From Volutella citrinella (Eukaryota > Ascomycota > Sordariomycetes > Hypocreales > Nectriaceae): DNA of 64,000 bases. The DNA lies in the NCBI GenBank assembly GCA_034401135.1, contig JAWZSP010000007.1, positions 2,542,001 to 2,606,000 of the forward strand, given 5' to 3'. A program made the translations under genes and the position numbers. The notes beneath the pieces are model-generated. The model saw only the letters and a list, made by a program, of their open reading frames with translations, did not search any database and was not told where the DNA came from. Shown here one piece after another: positions 46,992-59,400 of this stretch (positions are counted from its first letter, which is position 1; each line of letters begins with the position of its first letter).

Positions 46992-47689
46992 GGAAATCGA
47001 AAGAATAGAGACGAAAGCGAGCGGATGCTGGTTCCGAGGTACAACGCCGCATAGAAGGCCTTACGAACCTTGATTGTCATGTCATTAGGAAACAGTCTTC
47101 GCAATGGGTGTTGGGGTGTCATTTTCTTTTGGTGTAATATTAGCTGACGCCGACATGGAGGTGTTTTTTATTTTGAAACGGGATACCCGCCTACAATTTT
47201 TACAATGATATGATATTTTGAGTCATGGGAGCAGCATTCTTTTTTCAATTGGGTTCCCGAATGCACTGCGACTTGTTTGCCCTCTCCTCTGAAACCTGGT
47301 TTGGCCGAGGCGCCGTTGCAGTACAGGATGCCGGTGGCTTCAGGTATGTATGCTCGTGGCCGCGTCTGGACAGGATCCCTGTGTCCTGAAGGTCGGGTAG
47401 GTTTACGGTGACTACCTACAGAAGCATTGGTATCATTAGGTAACGGCATGAGTCTTGGTATGTGGTTCTCTGGGAGTGCCCGTCATTTGCATCGTTATGG
47501 TTTGGGTTGGCAGATGCAGCTCGGGCTCGCAAGCTGTCCAGAAAGCAAAAACGCGAAGCCCTTATATAGGGAAGGCTGGCATCACCCAAGAATGCTTCAC
47601 GCGTTTTCCGATTGCAAGACGGGAAAACACCGAATCTCGATCCAGGTCCTCTACGAAGATTCGATCGACATCAACTGGCCGCCGCTACG
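46992..47689. other. Intergenic region
   Basis: DUG3 terminator and upstream region of the next gene. It is AT-richer near 47160-47260. No gene is seen. Confidence 0.45.
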
Positions 47690-49044
47690 ATGCCTTGCCT
47701 CATCGCCATGGCTCACTACCTTCAGTGTAAGCACAACGTCCTGTTCACAGTCGGCTGCTCGTTCGACTGCGAGGAGCTGTGCCCGCCCCAGAAGCAGGAG
47801 ACGCTCGTTATTACACGCTACCTGTGGAACTGCGAGGACTGCCAGGTGCTTGCATGGACAAACAGCGAAGAGGTGCGAGCAGAGGCGTGGGCCTCGCACA
47901 GGGCGCGCCTCCTCGAGGATTCCGGCGTGTCACCAGAGGCTCTCATGCAGATGCGGGCTGTCCTCCGTTCACGAGAGGCCCTCGAGGACGGCCTCGCCGA
48001 GAAAACGTGCTTGCGGCAGGTGGAGGAGGCACAGGAAGCGGCGGAGTGGACGTTTGAATACGGAATCATGGCACGCGAGTTGCTCTACGGAGGGCCTCGC
48101 GCTGCCGTCGCGGCCGCCCGAAGGATCACAGAGCTGAGGGAGCGGAGGCCTTGGGATCTGGTCCTCACAAGGGACGTCTTGCGGAACAGGCTGGAGCTGC
48201 GACTGGAGCAAGCAGTCCAGGATTCAGGGTGGATTGTAGGTAAGTAACTCTTGTGAAGTGGGTAGCTCGCGTGAGGCATTACTATTCCTGCGTTACGAAG
48301 GGAGGCTTCGGGAAAGGTGTCACGTCCAGCGCCCGGCGGGAGGATTTCACAGGGTGGGGGGGAGGGGGGTGTCCATGACTCGAAGTAGTGCTGCTGGCTA
48401 ACGCGTGGGTCGTAGGAATGTGGTCGTTGAGCGATAAGCAAACGGAGCGAAGGAATGGGGGAGGATACAGGGCGACGATGACGGGGAGGGGAGCGGCGGG
48501 GTAGATTCCATGGCAAAACGGCTCTAATTCAGCCCAGATGGATGGTGTCGCGTGCCCCGAATCCTTCGAAGGGGAGCTTGAGATGTTAATGGAGACGGAG
48601 GATGCGATCGGGGCTGTGTCGGCGACGACCGGGGCGGGTCCGGGTGCGGGACCCACGCGTCCGGCGATGGCCCCGGAGGACACGGACATGGACACCAGCT
48701 CGGAGCCGGCCGGGCGGCAACGGGGAGGCACCAGCACCCCTGACGAAGCAGAGGGGTGTTCTCCTCTAGAAACAGACGACATCACATGCCAGTGCACCAG
48801 CGACGGCAGTGGCAGCAGCAGCGAAGCCCAGATGATGGCGGACGAATGTGCGCTAGACTACCGCTTGTCCGAGCGAGAAACAATGCCCAGGCGAGAGTGG
48901 GACGAGGGCGACGGACAGATGCCGCGCACTGCTGCTGCTGGTGGAAGTGGAATCCTTGACCTGGACCCGGACGGCGGCGTGGACGGGGGCCCAGACCCGG
49001 CGAGGCCCTGCACGGTCGCTCTGGCCGAGGCGGTGCGCTACTAG
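47690..49044 (+). CDS. Unrecognised protein, Cys-rich N-terminus, acidic tail
   Basis: Probably exons 47690..48239 and 48533..49044, about 353 residues; a GTAAGT donor and a CTAAT branch followed by CAG support the 293-nt intron. The first 55 residues hold a Cys/His cluster (LQCKHNVLF, GCSFDCEELCPP, WNCEDCQ) that looks like a small zinc-binding knuckle. A charged helical region of about 120 residues with Arg/Glu/Leu heptads follows (LRSREALEDGLAEKTC, RQVEEAQEAAEW), ending ELRERRPWDLV. Exon 2 is acidic, Ser/Thr/Gly-rich low complexity. ATG 47708 (MAHYLQ) is an equally good start. I do not recognise the family; the coding status of exon 1 is fairly secure, exon 2 less so. Confidence 0.62.
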
Positions 49045-49615
49045 GAAGTAGGAGCGAGAGGTCGAAGGAGGAGAAGACGGAGACGAAGATGAAGAAGAAG
49101 AAGAATAAGCAAAAAACACAGGGCCGCTGGTAGTGCAGGGGGTAAGCGGAAAGGATGGGGATGAATCCACTCGACGCAATTGCCGCTGGCGTCGTCGAGA
49201 TAATGAATTTCATCATGACTGATCGTATCATGGCCCAGGCAGCCCGGCGGAGCCCTCGCCCAAGTTCCGGGTCGCCGAAACTCCCGTTCTTCTCTTCACT
49301 GCTCTGCTGGCCTGGCGGGCGAACGACCAGGGATGCGCTGCCAGCACCTGTCGCTGTCGCCCACGAACCATGGACAGCTTCGCCTCCCCCACTCGCGCGT
49401 CGTCCCATTTCTGCCCTGCCCTCGTCATCCATCACCCCCCACGAACACGGACCGAGTTGGTCCCTGGGCTTGCTGGCCGGTCTTCACAGGCTAATTGGCA
49501 ACCCACCGCCTGCAAGCCGTCATACAGGCGGTCGGACGGTGGGTATATGCTCTGCCTGCTGCACTCCCTGCGGCCCAACCCACACGCCTCTTCTTCGCTT
49601 GCCTCTCTCATCCGC

Positions 49616-49680
49616 CCACCCTCTCACCCTCACCATCTCACTCTCACTCTCACTCACCCTCCCACTCACTCACTCCCCTC
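49616..49680 (+). repeat. CTCACT-type pyrimidine microsatellite
   Basis: About 65 bases of ACCCTCTCACCCTCACCATC-like and CTCACTCTCACT units. Imperfect and asymmetric, so it is a tandem simple repeat rather than a protein-coding repeat. Confidence 0.75.
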
Positions 49681-50681
49681 CGAGCGTCTCTCCCATATCG
49701 GCGCCGCCGGCCACCCCGGATCCCTCTCCTGGCCTGTGCAGACTACAGAATCACATCTGCTGCTCCCCGCGTATCCTACCCCTGGTCTCCTCATGCCTAC
49801 ACCTCCCAAATCGCACCCCCGCCTGAACTTGGCTCTGCAACCTTGCCCCTCCCCGGGCCCTGGATGCTTGCTTGACTCATGCCGGCCACGCGAATCGGAT
49901 GGACGAATTGCTCCTGATCGGCCCAGGGTATTCGCAGCCACTGATCGAGATGAACGGGACGAAACCCGTCCACAGCGGCCTGCAACTGCTGCAGTTCCTC
50001 CTTGTCTGCCTGCGCATAGTTCCCTGCCTCCTGCAGTCGTCTTCTTCTGTCCTTCTGTGCTTGCCCCCGCCACGTGCGTGCGCCTGTGATGCCTTTCACT
50101 GGTGGGAAACTCAAGAGTCGCGATTGTTGCATACTCCCCCAGTCGGGTGCGTTGCTACCTAATCACCTCCCGGTGAAGAATAGGGCAGACAGACGTCCTT
50201 GTCAATATGCCGTCCATGCCAGAATAAGTAGCATGCAGACAGCCCTGAACCTCGCCCTGCACCGGCACGGGCCGGGCGTCTTGTTCAAATACGGACAAGT
50301 CTTAGACTCTTTGAAATGCATCATCCGTGGGCTGCATAGCAGAGATATCCTGTGGCCTAATGTAGTAGGTCAGAAAAGCCTGGTCAGGGGTTGGCATGCG
50401 TGGCATGGGTTCATCATCACGACTCCAAAAAGTTGATCTCAAAGGGCGAATGCTTGAAATTGGAAAACTATCCGCAGTAACCGGCCTCAATCACCCCAGA
50501 CCCGCCACCCAAAGCCATGCAGTGTGTTGTTCAAACGCCGAGACGCCATTCATGCGCTGGTACGCAATCAATGCTACTTAAGACAATCGCTCCAATGCTG
50601 CCGTGTATGTAAATGTTTCCCTTGCCCACCAGGACCCGTCCCGCCAAGGTAGCGTGACAGTTGTATCGGAACCCCCAACAC

Positions 50682-50761
50682 AAAAGAAGAAGAAGAGGAG
50701 GAAGAGGAGAAGGAAGAAGAAGGAGAAGAGGAAGAAGAAGAAGAGGAAAAAGAAGAGAAAG
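50682..50761 (+). repeat. 80-base GAA/GGA polypurine tract
   Basis: An uninterrupted run of purines made of AAG, GAA and GGA units. Such mirror-like homopurine stretches can form triplex DNA. It lies just past the 3' end of the Zn2Cys6 gene and is likely in or next to its 3' UTR. Confidence 0.85.
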
Positions 50762-50842
50762 CCGGAAAAGGGCCATCAAGAATAATTGGAACAATCGAAA
50801 CACACATCCCCCATCCTGGCTCCGTTGCAAGGAAAGTATTCA

Positions 50843-53432
50843 TCAAAACATGATCCATTCCACCTCCACCCCGGGGCCGCCGACGTACTTGGCCCAGCTG
50901 AATGGCCCTCGCTTGATGTCGTTCAAGTCCCCTCCACTAGCGACCAGCCCTTCTTGCGCCTCGCCTTTCCACAGCTTCTCCAGTACCTCTAGCGCTGCGA
51001 GGTTGTTCATGTATCCAGACCGAAACATGATGTCGTGACACTTTGTCCGCACAAATTCTTGCTGCAGCTCATTGACGCACTCTGATCCCGCCACAAAGAG
51101 TGGCCACAGGAGAAACTTCTCGGCGCTGCCACCCATCTCCAAGTTGCTTGCGTGGTAGATGACCTGGCCCACTAGATCCTGGAAGCTTTGGTGGCTAGAT
51201 GGCAGCGACGGGCTCACGAGCCTCTCCGTATAGAGCAGCGCCGCGTACCGGAAAGCTTCCGAGAGCAATTTCAGGTCACGTAGTTGGCTCGCTGAAGGGT
51301 TCACCGGAAGCGAGGCGGCGATCCGGGAAGCGTCAAACTCCCAATTTTGCAAATTGACCCTTGCTTCCTTCCACTCATGCCAAAATGTTGTTCGATCGTC
51401 ATCACAGACCACTGATGGAGGCTGCATGGCTGGGTTGGTTGGTGGTGGGTTATTAAAGCCAATGTCGCTGAAACCGGCGGCGCGCTGCGGAGTCGAAAAA
51501 CTGCCGGTCCTCACGCTGGACTTGAAGGCATGTCCCATGGACGCAAAGTACGACGGGGAAGAAGATCGACGGCCGTTGTCTTGTCCGTCTTGCGGCGTAG
51601 TCATCAGCTGCCGGACAGGGCGGTTTTGTGACAGAAGATTCAGCCGTCCTAGCTTGCTTATTGTTCGGAAGAGCTCACTGTCACAGCCCACCAAGTTTTC
51701 TGCCCCCATTGGAAGGCTCTGAGACTCTGAAGTCAGGTTTCTCGGGTCCGCATGCAGTCGGGTTTCCCTGTCGTTGATGCTCGCGGAAATGGCGTCAAAG
51801 TACGTGAAGAGCGCCTCCATCCAAGCCGACTGTCCTGACGGCGCAAAGTTCTTGGATCTGAGGTTGAGAATCATGTCGACGCCTGCGAATTGGGTGTGGA
51901 ACTTGGCAATGCCTGACTCGACCATGCGGTAGTGACACAGGAGCAAGATGGTTGCGAGCACCGAGTCATGCGTCGACTTCTGACTGTCATTGAGTTGCAA
52001 GTTGAGGAGATAGACGGCCAAGTTGCGGTGCTGATACTCCTCAGCGAGGGCCTGGTCATCCGTTTGTGTTTCGGCCATGACCTCAGCGGCGTGTTTGGCA
52101 CCCGAGGTAGGGTGAGCCCCTTCTTGGCCATTCCTTCTCTGGGCGAGCTTCTTCTTCATTCGCAGGTTGCAGGATGCTAGGGCACAGATGGCATGCTGAA
52201 GACTCCGGCTCTCTCTGGAAAGTTGCAAGATGTGTTCGCGGAACGGGTTACTAGGCCCGTCAATGAACACGATATTGGGGCACATGATGTTTTCGTAGTA
52301 GTCTATCAAAAATGGCATCTTCGAGAGAGAATCCGGGCTCAATTGGGTCAACGGCGATTCGGCGGCGGTCGGCCAGCTTGAGAGAGTGGGTTCGGATCGG
52401 AAAGAATGAACATCATCATCCTGGACCGAAGGAGATTGCCAGGCAGAGGCCGAGGTGTGGGGGACACCTATGACCATATTAGAACAGCCAAGGCGTGTAG
52501 GGTGCCGCAAAAATCTCACTGAAGTTGCTACCGTCTCGAGCAAGATCCGGGGTGAGATTTGAGTCGAATTGATCCATGTGGGAATGCATACTAGACGCCG
52601 TTTCAGAAGGGGCGTGGACCAGGCTTGGGCACGAGGTCGGGGCAATGGTCCTGGATTGGTCCAAGTAGAGCGATGCAGGCGGGCTGTTTGGGCTAGGGGA
52701 GTTGTTGGCAGTCGGGTAGGTTTCATAGATGAACGTTGGACTGTGGACATAGGGAATGTCCTCTCGGGGAAAAGACTGGCTCATGGGGGACATGTAGTCC
52801 ACCTCAGTCAGCGAGTCGACTGACGACGACAAGTCTTCGGTGACCAGCGGCAACGTAAAGCGTGAGTATTTCGGTGTTGTATCTGGCGAGTGAGCGATGC
52901 TAGGCGAGTAAGAGATGCTGCCCCAGCTGCCCTGTGGCATTGGTGGTGTGTTGTCTGGGTGTGACATGGAGAGGTAATCGTATCCGCCCATTGTGGTGTA
53001 CGGGGTAGTGGGAGCAGATGCGACTTGGCTAACCATGGGGATATCGATTGGGCGACGTGAGCCCGTGGTGGCCTCATCATGGTCGTTGCTTTGGACCGTC
53101 ACACTGGAGCCAGATCTTGAGCGGGCAGCTGTGGGCTTCCTGGGTTCGCGAGGGACTGGAGCAGACTTTGCGACGGGCAGTGAAAGACCGCGAAGCTTGC
53201 CCCGGCTGGCGACACCCACGCCCCAGGTAAGCTGTGTCTTGTATCCAGAGCACTCAGTGCCAACTTCGAGGCACTGCGAACAATAGGGCCGTCTTCGATC
53301 GCACTTCATATTCTTCTTAGAACAAGAGAAGCAGTCATCCGAGGCGCCGCCAGCTGGAGCACGTCTGCGGCGTCTGCGAACTGCAGCAGGATCCTTGACC
53401 GCAACGGTCTGTTGTGCAAGAGGAGCTGTCAT
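50843..53432 (-). CDS. Zn2Cys6 binuclear-cluster transcription factor
   Basis: Exons 53432..52520 and 52467..50843, joined through GTGAGA...CATAG (52 nt, with branch-like TTCTAAT), about 845 residues. A basic patch of six Arg (19-24) precedes the DNA-binding cluster with Cys34, 37, 44, 51, 54 and 61 (CFSCSKKNMKC, then CSQC). This is the fungal GAL4 type that binds CGG half-sites. A Ser/Pro-rich linker of about 300 residues leads to the fungal-specific regulatory domain (PF11951 type) from KMPFLIDYYENIMCPNIVFID, through AICALASCNL, to LLWPLFVAGSECV near the end. The target is unknown. It sits at the edge of a long gene-free stretch, with an ABC-C exporter on the far side. Upstream ATG 53540 is possible. 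Confidence 0.9.
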
Positions 53433-56400
53433 GGTTGACGAGTTGGTGACACCAGATGGGATATGATACCAGAGAACAGAGACGGAAGATCCTTGACAGG
53501 AAAGAGTGCGTACTTGAACGGTGTGACGACCGACATACAAGACTAGTAAGTATCAAAGAGATGTGTGGAGAAGACGATGTCCAAGGACTGAATCCGGAAA
53601 CAGCTGGGGGCTAAGGCGATGTTTAAAAAGGACAAGAGGTGGAGGGATGTGATAACCAGAATGGCGTCGTGGGAGTGGCGTTGGAGCAATTAGTATCAGG
53701 GCGATGCAGTTCAAGGCTGGGCCAGGTAGGTTGGGGGGGGGGGGGGGAGGTCCTTGGGACCCTGAACTGGACAGGGCCATGATGGAGGGGAGGTAAAAAG
53801 ATGTAGGGGAGAGCGGATAGAGGAGGGGCGTGTTTGGGGGTGCGATATGCAGACGGGGAGGGAGTGTGAGTGAGTGGGTGGTGTGTGGGCGAACGAGATT
53901 TGGCCTTGCTGCTCTGTACATGGCGGCTAGTAATAGCATGGCGTGGGGCAAATGTACAGTCGCGGGCGGGACGAGCCACCCATAGCACTGGCAGCAACAG
54001 TACGGGAAGGGATGCAGAGGCTTCGATCTGGTTGGAGGGCTGGGACGGATCACTTTCTGCACTTCGTAGTCCAACGAACCCAGTCCGGCGCGACGCAGCA
54101 CGGGGCCGACCTGTGCCGTTGGCATCATCATCCCCTTGTCGGCTTGGGAGGGATGAACTGAGGAGATCAGCGGGGCATATCGGCCGAGGCCAGGCAGGCC
54201 AGGGGCTCCTTGCACCGGGTTGGACTGGCGACTGTTGAGCTCTGGGATGGGATAGTCGCACAGGCAATTCCTCCCTGGCCTGCAGCCCCGGGTGGTGAGG
54301 CATCGCAGCTAGCTGTGACAGCGGACGCAACCGCGCGTGGTAGCCGCAGGCCATGAATCGAGGCCAGCGGAACAGGGCTGGGCTACGTGGGCGGTCACTT
54401 TCGACCACCACGTTTTGCTGAGTGCATGCTGATAGTCGCATGCAGCGCGCAGTGCCGCGCAGCTTGCGGCAGCCCAGCTTATTGAGGCGACGAGGATGCG
54501 GTGATGTGGATCTAGTTGCGGGATGAAGTTCAAAAGTTGTTGCCTGGCCCCGGATGCTAGGCGCGGCAGCAGAATGGAGCAGGAGCCCAGCAAGCCCGGC
54601 CAGGAGCCCCTGGGGCGACTGGCGGCGGCAGAAACGAGCACACAAGACACCGCCTGCGATTATGGGATGCGCTTGCCTTAGCACCACTACTGCGAGTTCC
54701 ACCTGCACCACTCTATGTAGGACGCCAAACCCAAGCCAAGCGCCGCCGAAGGACTGCCCCGCCCCTATAAGTTGGGGTAGTTTGTGGGCTAACTGGGGTC
54801 GGGTTACTGCAGTGGCCTCGGGCCAAGGCGCACCCTGGCTACCTAGCGCTGGGGGATTAACTCGGGCATTGCAGCGGCTCGCTGTCCCCCTCCCAACAGC
54901 TCCAGACTGCTTTTCCGACAGTGGTAATGTGCCGGCAGTGCGTTGACAAGTCCGACGGGAAGACAGTTCATTCTGGCCTGCCGGAGTGGAGAAATTCTTC
55001 GCCTCCCGCGACTCTCATACGTCGGGAGGCAGCTCGGATCCGCCATCGAGATTTTCCACGACCAGCAGTCAAGACCTTCCTAACAGAGGAGGCCGGGGGG
55101 GCCACTCAGTCCTAGTGCCAGAGGCCAGGGACGATGCCGGGAGAGTGGTGGATGGGAACGAGATGAGATGCGCTGTCCCAGAATACTGTGTATGGCCTTC
55201 CTTGTCTTGTTTGCCAGGTCGACAAGGACGTCCACGCTCCGCAAAGCAGCCACGGCTGAACAACACACCTCTGGCCTTGGTGCGGAGGGCTCATGGGGCA
55301 ATCGTAAGTCGATCCGTGGTCGGGAATTCGTCCGTAGCCGACATCTCGCCTCCTTGGCCACTTGCATCATAAGAGCAGCTTGGGGCGGTCATGGCTTCTT
55401 GCGGTGACGATAAGCCGCCCAGACTAGCTCAGGGACTTGCACCACCTGAGGGCATTGGGATGGCGCATGTACAGGTGCTCGGAGCCTCCCCCTCCATAGC
55501 TGATTGGCTGCGCTGCATTCGTGATCTGTCGAGGAGGTCTCGGGAACGCCGAAGTTGACGTCGTCAATCCCAGTCTTCTGTCGGCGCCACCAGTGCCCGG
55601 CTACATCCTGTGTTTGGTTTTTCATGGTGGCTACAACGGCGCAGATAAGCTCTTCCAGTTTGCTTTTCCACCTCGAATAGCGCAGTTGACCTCTTCTCAA
55701 GACCCACGGGTGCCCTCACGTTTCACTCCAGCTCTTCGGTTGACTAATGAGAACCTGGCTTGCCAGAGCCGCCGAGGGTTGCACCTTAATCCGAGCCGCT
55801 GCATCGTCTCGCAACGCTAGCGTGATCCACTCCCGGTTTCCGTACCATTGACGAGAAACTAGCGGGCAACCGTGGTACACGGCCAGGGCCTTTTGCAAAA
55901 GCCGCCGACTAGTAGTAGGTCCACGACGCCTGTTTGTCGCTCTTGCAGGACAGCACGAGTGGTGCAATGAAGGATGAAATGTAGTGCTGTCGAGGCCCCA
56001 ATCCTGCCGTCTTTGAGCAGGTGGTATCATAGTTTTCTTGGTGACGATTGCCACTACTGAGTTGGTGACCAGAACACGGTTGCGCCACTAGATACGTCCA
56101 TGGTGAAAGGCGTTGTGGCTGACCTTGGGCCGTTGCGTAGCGTGGCGGCCAACGTACGTTGAACGCGAAACCATCAACGTCTGGCCGCCGTTGGACAGGT
56201 TTTTCACGGCTCCGTTGCCACACGGGGACAGATGGCGCCGCCACGCCAGACATCGAAGACCTGACAAGGAAAAGGATCGTGAACATCCCGCATTAAAGGC
56301 GAACGGCGGAAAGTGTCCCTGGGGGACGGGTCATGGTAGTGGAAGATGCCGAAGGCGCGTGTGTTCACCACGAGCTTCTCGTCCAAGAGCTGCTTTACCG

Positions 56401-59400
56401 TGTTCCCAGGCCAAATCAACATCTCGCGAAGGACCCCCTTGCAGGGAAATTTTATTCAAATCGTCTTCATCGTGGCAAAAGCGCCACCTCGATGACCCCA
56501 CCGAGGGCGGACAGAATAGAGAAGGCTTCAGCGAGGGGCTAGACTGCCGAGAGAACGGCGCCGACGCCAGCTTGGAGACGGTCCGGGTCAGCCAAGTCGC
56601 AACACATTTTATCCGTGGTATCTGGCCATAATCGCTCACGCCATCAACACAGGAGCCTCAGGGCCGTACCATGGGATGCCGCCGGGCAATGGCAGCACGC
56701 GCCAGTCTCAATGGGGGTCTCGGTATTGGCCCACAGCTAGTATCTGTCCAACAGTCCAAGTGGCTCTCAAAAGGAACCTGCAGCACTGCTTGTTAGCGCA
56801 GACATGCTGGGGCTTCGTTCGCTCACGGCACACAAACCGTCTTCGTGCCGACCTGGTGCCAGGCATGCCCTGCCCCATGCGCATGGCAGCCGGACGTATG
56901 GGACCGGACGGGTTGGATGGTATGGAGTCCGTATGTATGGCGCGTTTAGGCGGGTTCGTATAGAGGACCGTGGGCCTTTACTTCGCCGGGGTGGACCTGT
57001 ACCCCGAGGCCCAAGCTGCTCGCTCTCATCACTCATGTCGAGTCGTTGCAAGACCAGTGGACCACCGGCCACCTGTGCATGGAACGCTGCAGATGCAGGT
57101 GCCTAGCACTAGCGTCCTGTGGCGGCTGCTTAGGGTGCGTTGGCGCTGGGTTGGTGCGAAGGGAGGGCTTCCATGCATCCTTCTACCAGCCTTCGGCGAT
57201 TCACCCCACTTCAGGGACTTTACCCCCGGCGGTCTAGCTCATGTAGTGTCCCCGTCCCGCTCTGCACTTCCCTGCTTCCCTGCCTTGCAGCCCTGCTCGC
57301 CTTGTTGCTGCCAAGCAGCTCCTTCCGCCAACCTCGCCAGCCAACCTGTCTTCGACGATGGCGGCTGGTGCCAACCCTCCCTAGCCAATCAGCTTCACCT
57401 CCCCTCACGGCTACTCCGCTCCTCCAAGTGCGGCCGCCGTGCCCTCTTCTTGCCTCCAAAAGCTTTCCCCACCTGCCTCGCCTCCCCTCTGCTCGAATCT
57501 GGCACGGTCCTAGCAAACCTGAGGCATCCATCACTGGTCGTCCGCGTCGCGTCAATTGACAGAGCCTTGTCCGACATCACTTGCGCGGCTGCCCGGGCCA
57601 TGTACCCATTAGCTCGCCTAGCCATCGCTTCGTCTTTGCGTGGTTTCCCAGCTAGTGTGAACGGGTGCACTCATTTGGGTCCCCCGCGGCTCCTTCACTG
57701 TCGTGTCGTGAGAGCGGACCAGAGCACGATCCGTGGAACCGTGGCTTCCAACGCGATCCACCGCTATCTTCGACTTCTTGCGTGACATGTAGGTACTCGT
57801 CTCCCTAACTAATTAACCCTACCACTCACTGGTCACCGCTGTATCGGGAGACTCCAGGATCGATGCACTGCCTGGTCGAGCGGGGATGCATCCCACTAGT
57901 ACTTGTTGGCTGGGCCAGAACTTCAACCGTCTCCTTTGGTTCAAACAACAGTGCTTCTCACCTGAGACTCAGGGCCCGAGCCGCATGGCTGGATCGCAAT
58001 AGCTGCAGGAATTCACACCGAGGCTCACGCTGTGCACGCCATGGGCCTCGTGGGCAAGCTTGGCAAGTATGGCTCGCTCGCAGACGCTACTCATCTTCCC
58101 GAATGGCGTCTCAGGTTTTGGCGTCTGTCTCGCATGCTCCTTGTCAGTTATTCGGTCTGATGCAGGTGCTCGGCCTCGACTTCATGTTCCACCTGAGACT
58201 CTTCCAGCTGGTAAGTCTCCCGCCCTTCGTCTTTTCTTTTTTAGAATATTCCCTCACCTTCTAGCGCCTTTCTTTTTGTTCGAAGGATGGTTTCCATGCA
58301 TACGTGATCGACGGCGCGGCATTGGTGGCGCCCACACGCTGCTGCGGCTGAGCAGTCCCGTACACTATCGTGACATGGCCAAGCTGCACTCTAGCTGGGT
58401 AGCACGCCCGGTGCGGGAGGAGAGTAGCGTGTTTGTTACACCGGTGTTTTCCCCCGTCGATTGCATGGTCCACTCGGCGCCGTTCAGGAATGCTCTATCT
58501 ACAATACGTTTATCAGCACACGCTTCAACGATTTCGCCCGGAGGATTGGCGAGATAAGGCTCGGCTCCCGTCGTCGACGGCCACTCCCGAAAGTCATAGG
58601 ATTCGAAGCCATTTCAAGGTCTCCATCCAGACGCAGGAGTGATAATCTCACGTGCTGTCGTGTAGATCCAGTCGTGTGAGATCCTATCGGAGAGCGCGAG
58701 ACAGCCAACCATGCGGTCAGGGGACACCACGGGCGCCTAATGCCCGTCCTAACCCAATCCACTCCCGGGATGCAGTCGATAAGGTGCGTAATGCAGTGTG
58801 CTCAGCAGTTCCTTGCATTGGGAGGGGACTGATGATAGCTCACGATGAACCACAAGCGTGAGACCGATCTATTGCCTCATGGGAACGGCAAAGTGATCTC
58901 TCACTCACCGTGACCCCCAGATCCACAAAGTTGGCGCCTGTTAGCTCCCTCGCCAAGTCGGGGCTTCTCTTACCACCCACGCGCTACGGTACGTAGCACG
59001 CAAATGAAGTGGGGCCAGACCGGGGGCAGCTCACAGTACTACCTATCTTGGGCCTCTAAGCCTGCGATGCCCGCGACACAATAGCACGGATGACTTTGAA
59101 CCACGAGGATGATGGCTCAAAGGCCCCAGCAAGCCGCTCGTAATATCCGGAAGCACATTGAAAACATTGAGTGGCAGAAGCTCACCGCTCGAGTCTTACC
59201 GCTAAAGAGGCAGCGCTCCCCTTACGCGGCATTGTGCTGTTCCTCTTCCTCCTCTTCCCCCACTTACTTTGTGCCTTGGCCTTAGGCCAATGGTGCCCGC
59301 TCCAGCAACAGCCGTCATCGTCAAGCAGCCTGGAGGTTGGATGCGAGCTTGGCGGTAGTCCAAGGTCTCCAGGACCAGGGCCTAGGCGGGGTGGCAGAAA

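Larger units (their letters stand above)
49045..50842. other. Convergent intergenic region, 1.8 kb
   Basis: Between an unrecognised gene (+) and the Zn2Cys6 regulator (-). Contains a CACTCTCACT microsatellite (49616-49680) and an 80-base polypurine tract (50682-50761). No frame with domain content was seen; the open frame at 49155-49826 is low-complexity Pro/Ser/Thr and overlaps others. Confidence 0.5.

Noticed and set aside
53623..54711. 362-residue minus-strand frame upstream of the Zn2Cys6 gene
   Set aside because: Low-complexity, no domain, covers promoter microsatellites and the poly-G run; likely chance.
56970..57785. 271-residue plus-strand frame in the gene-free stretch
   Set aside because: No domain, odd composition (Pro, Cys, Arg, Ser), heavily overlapped by frames on both strands, no splice or start context support.
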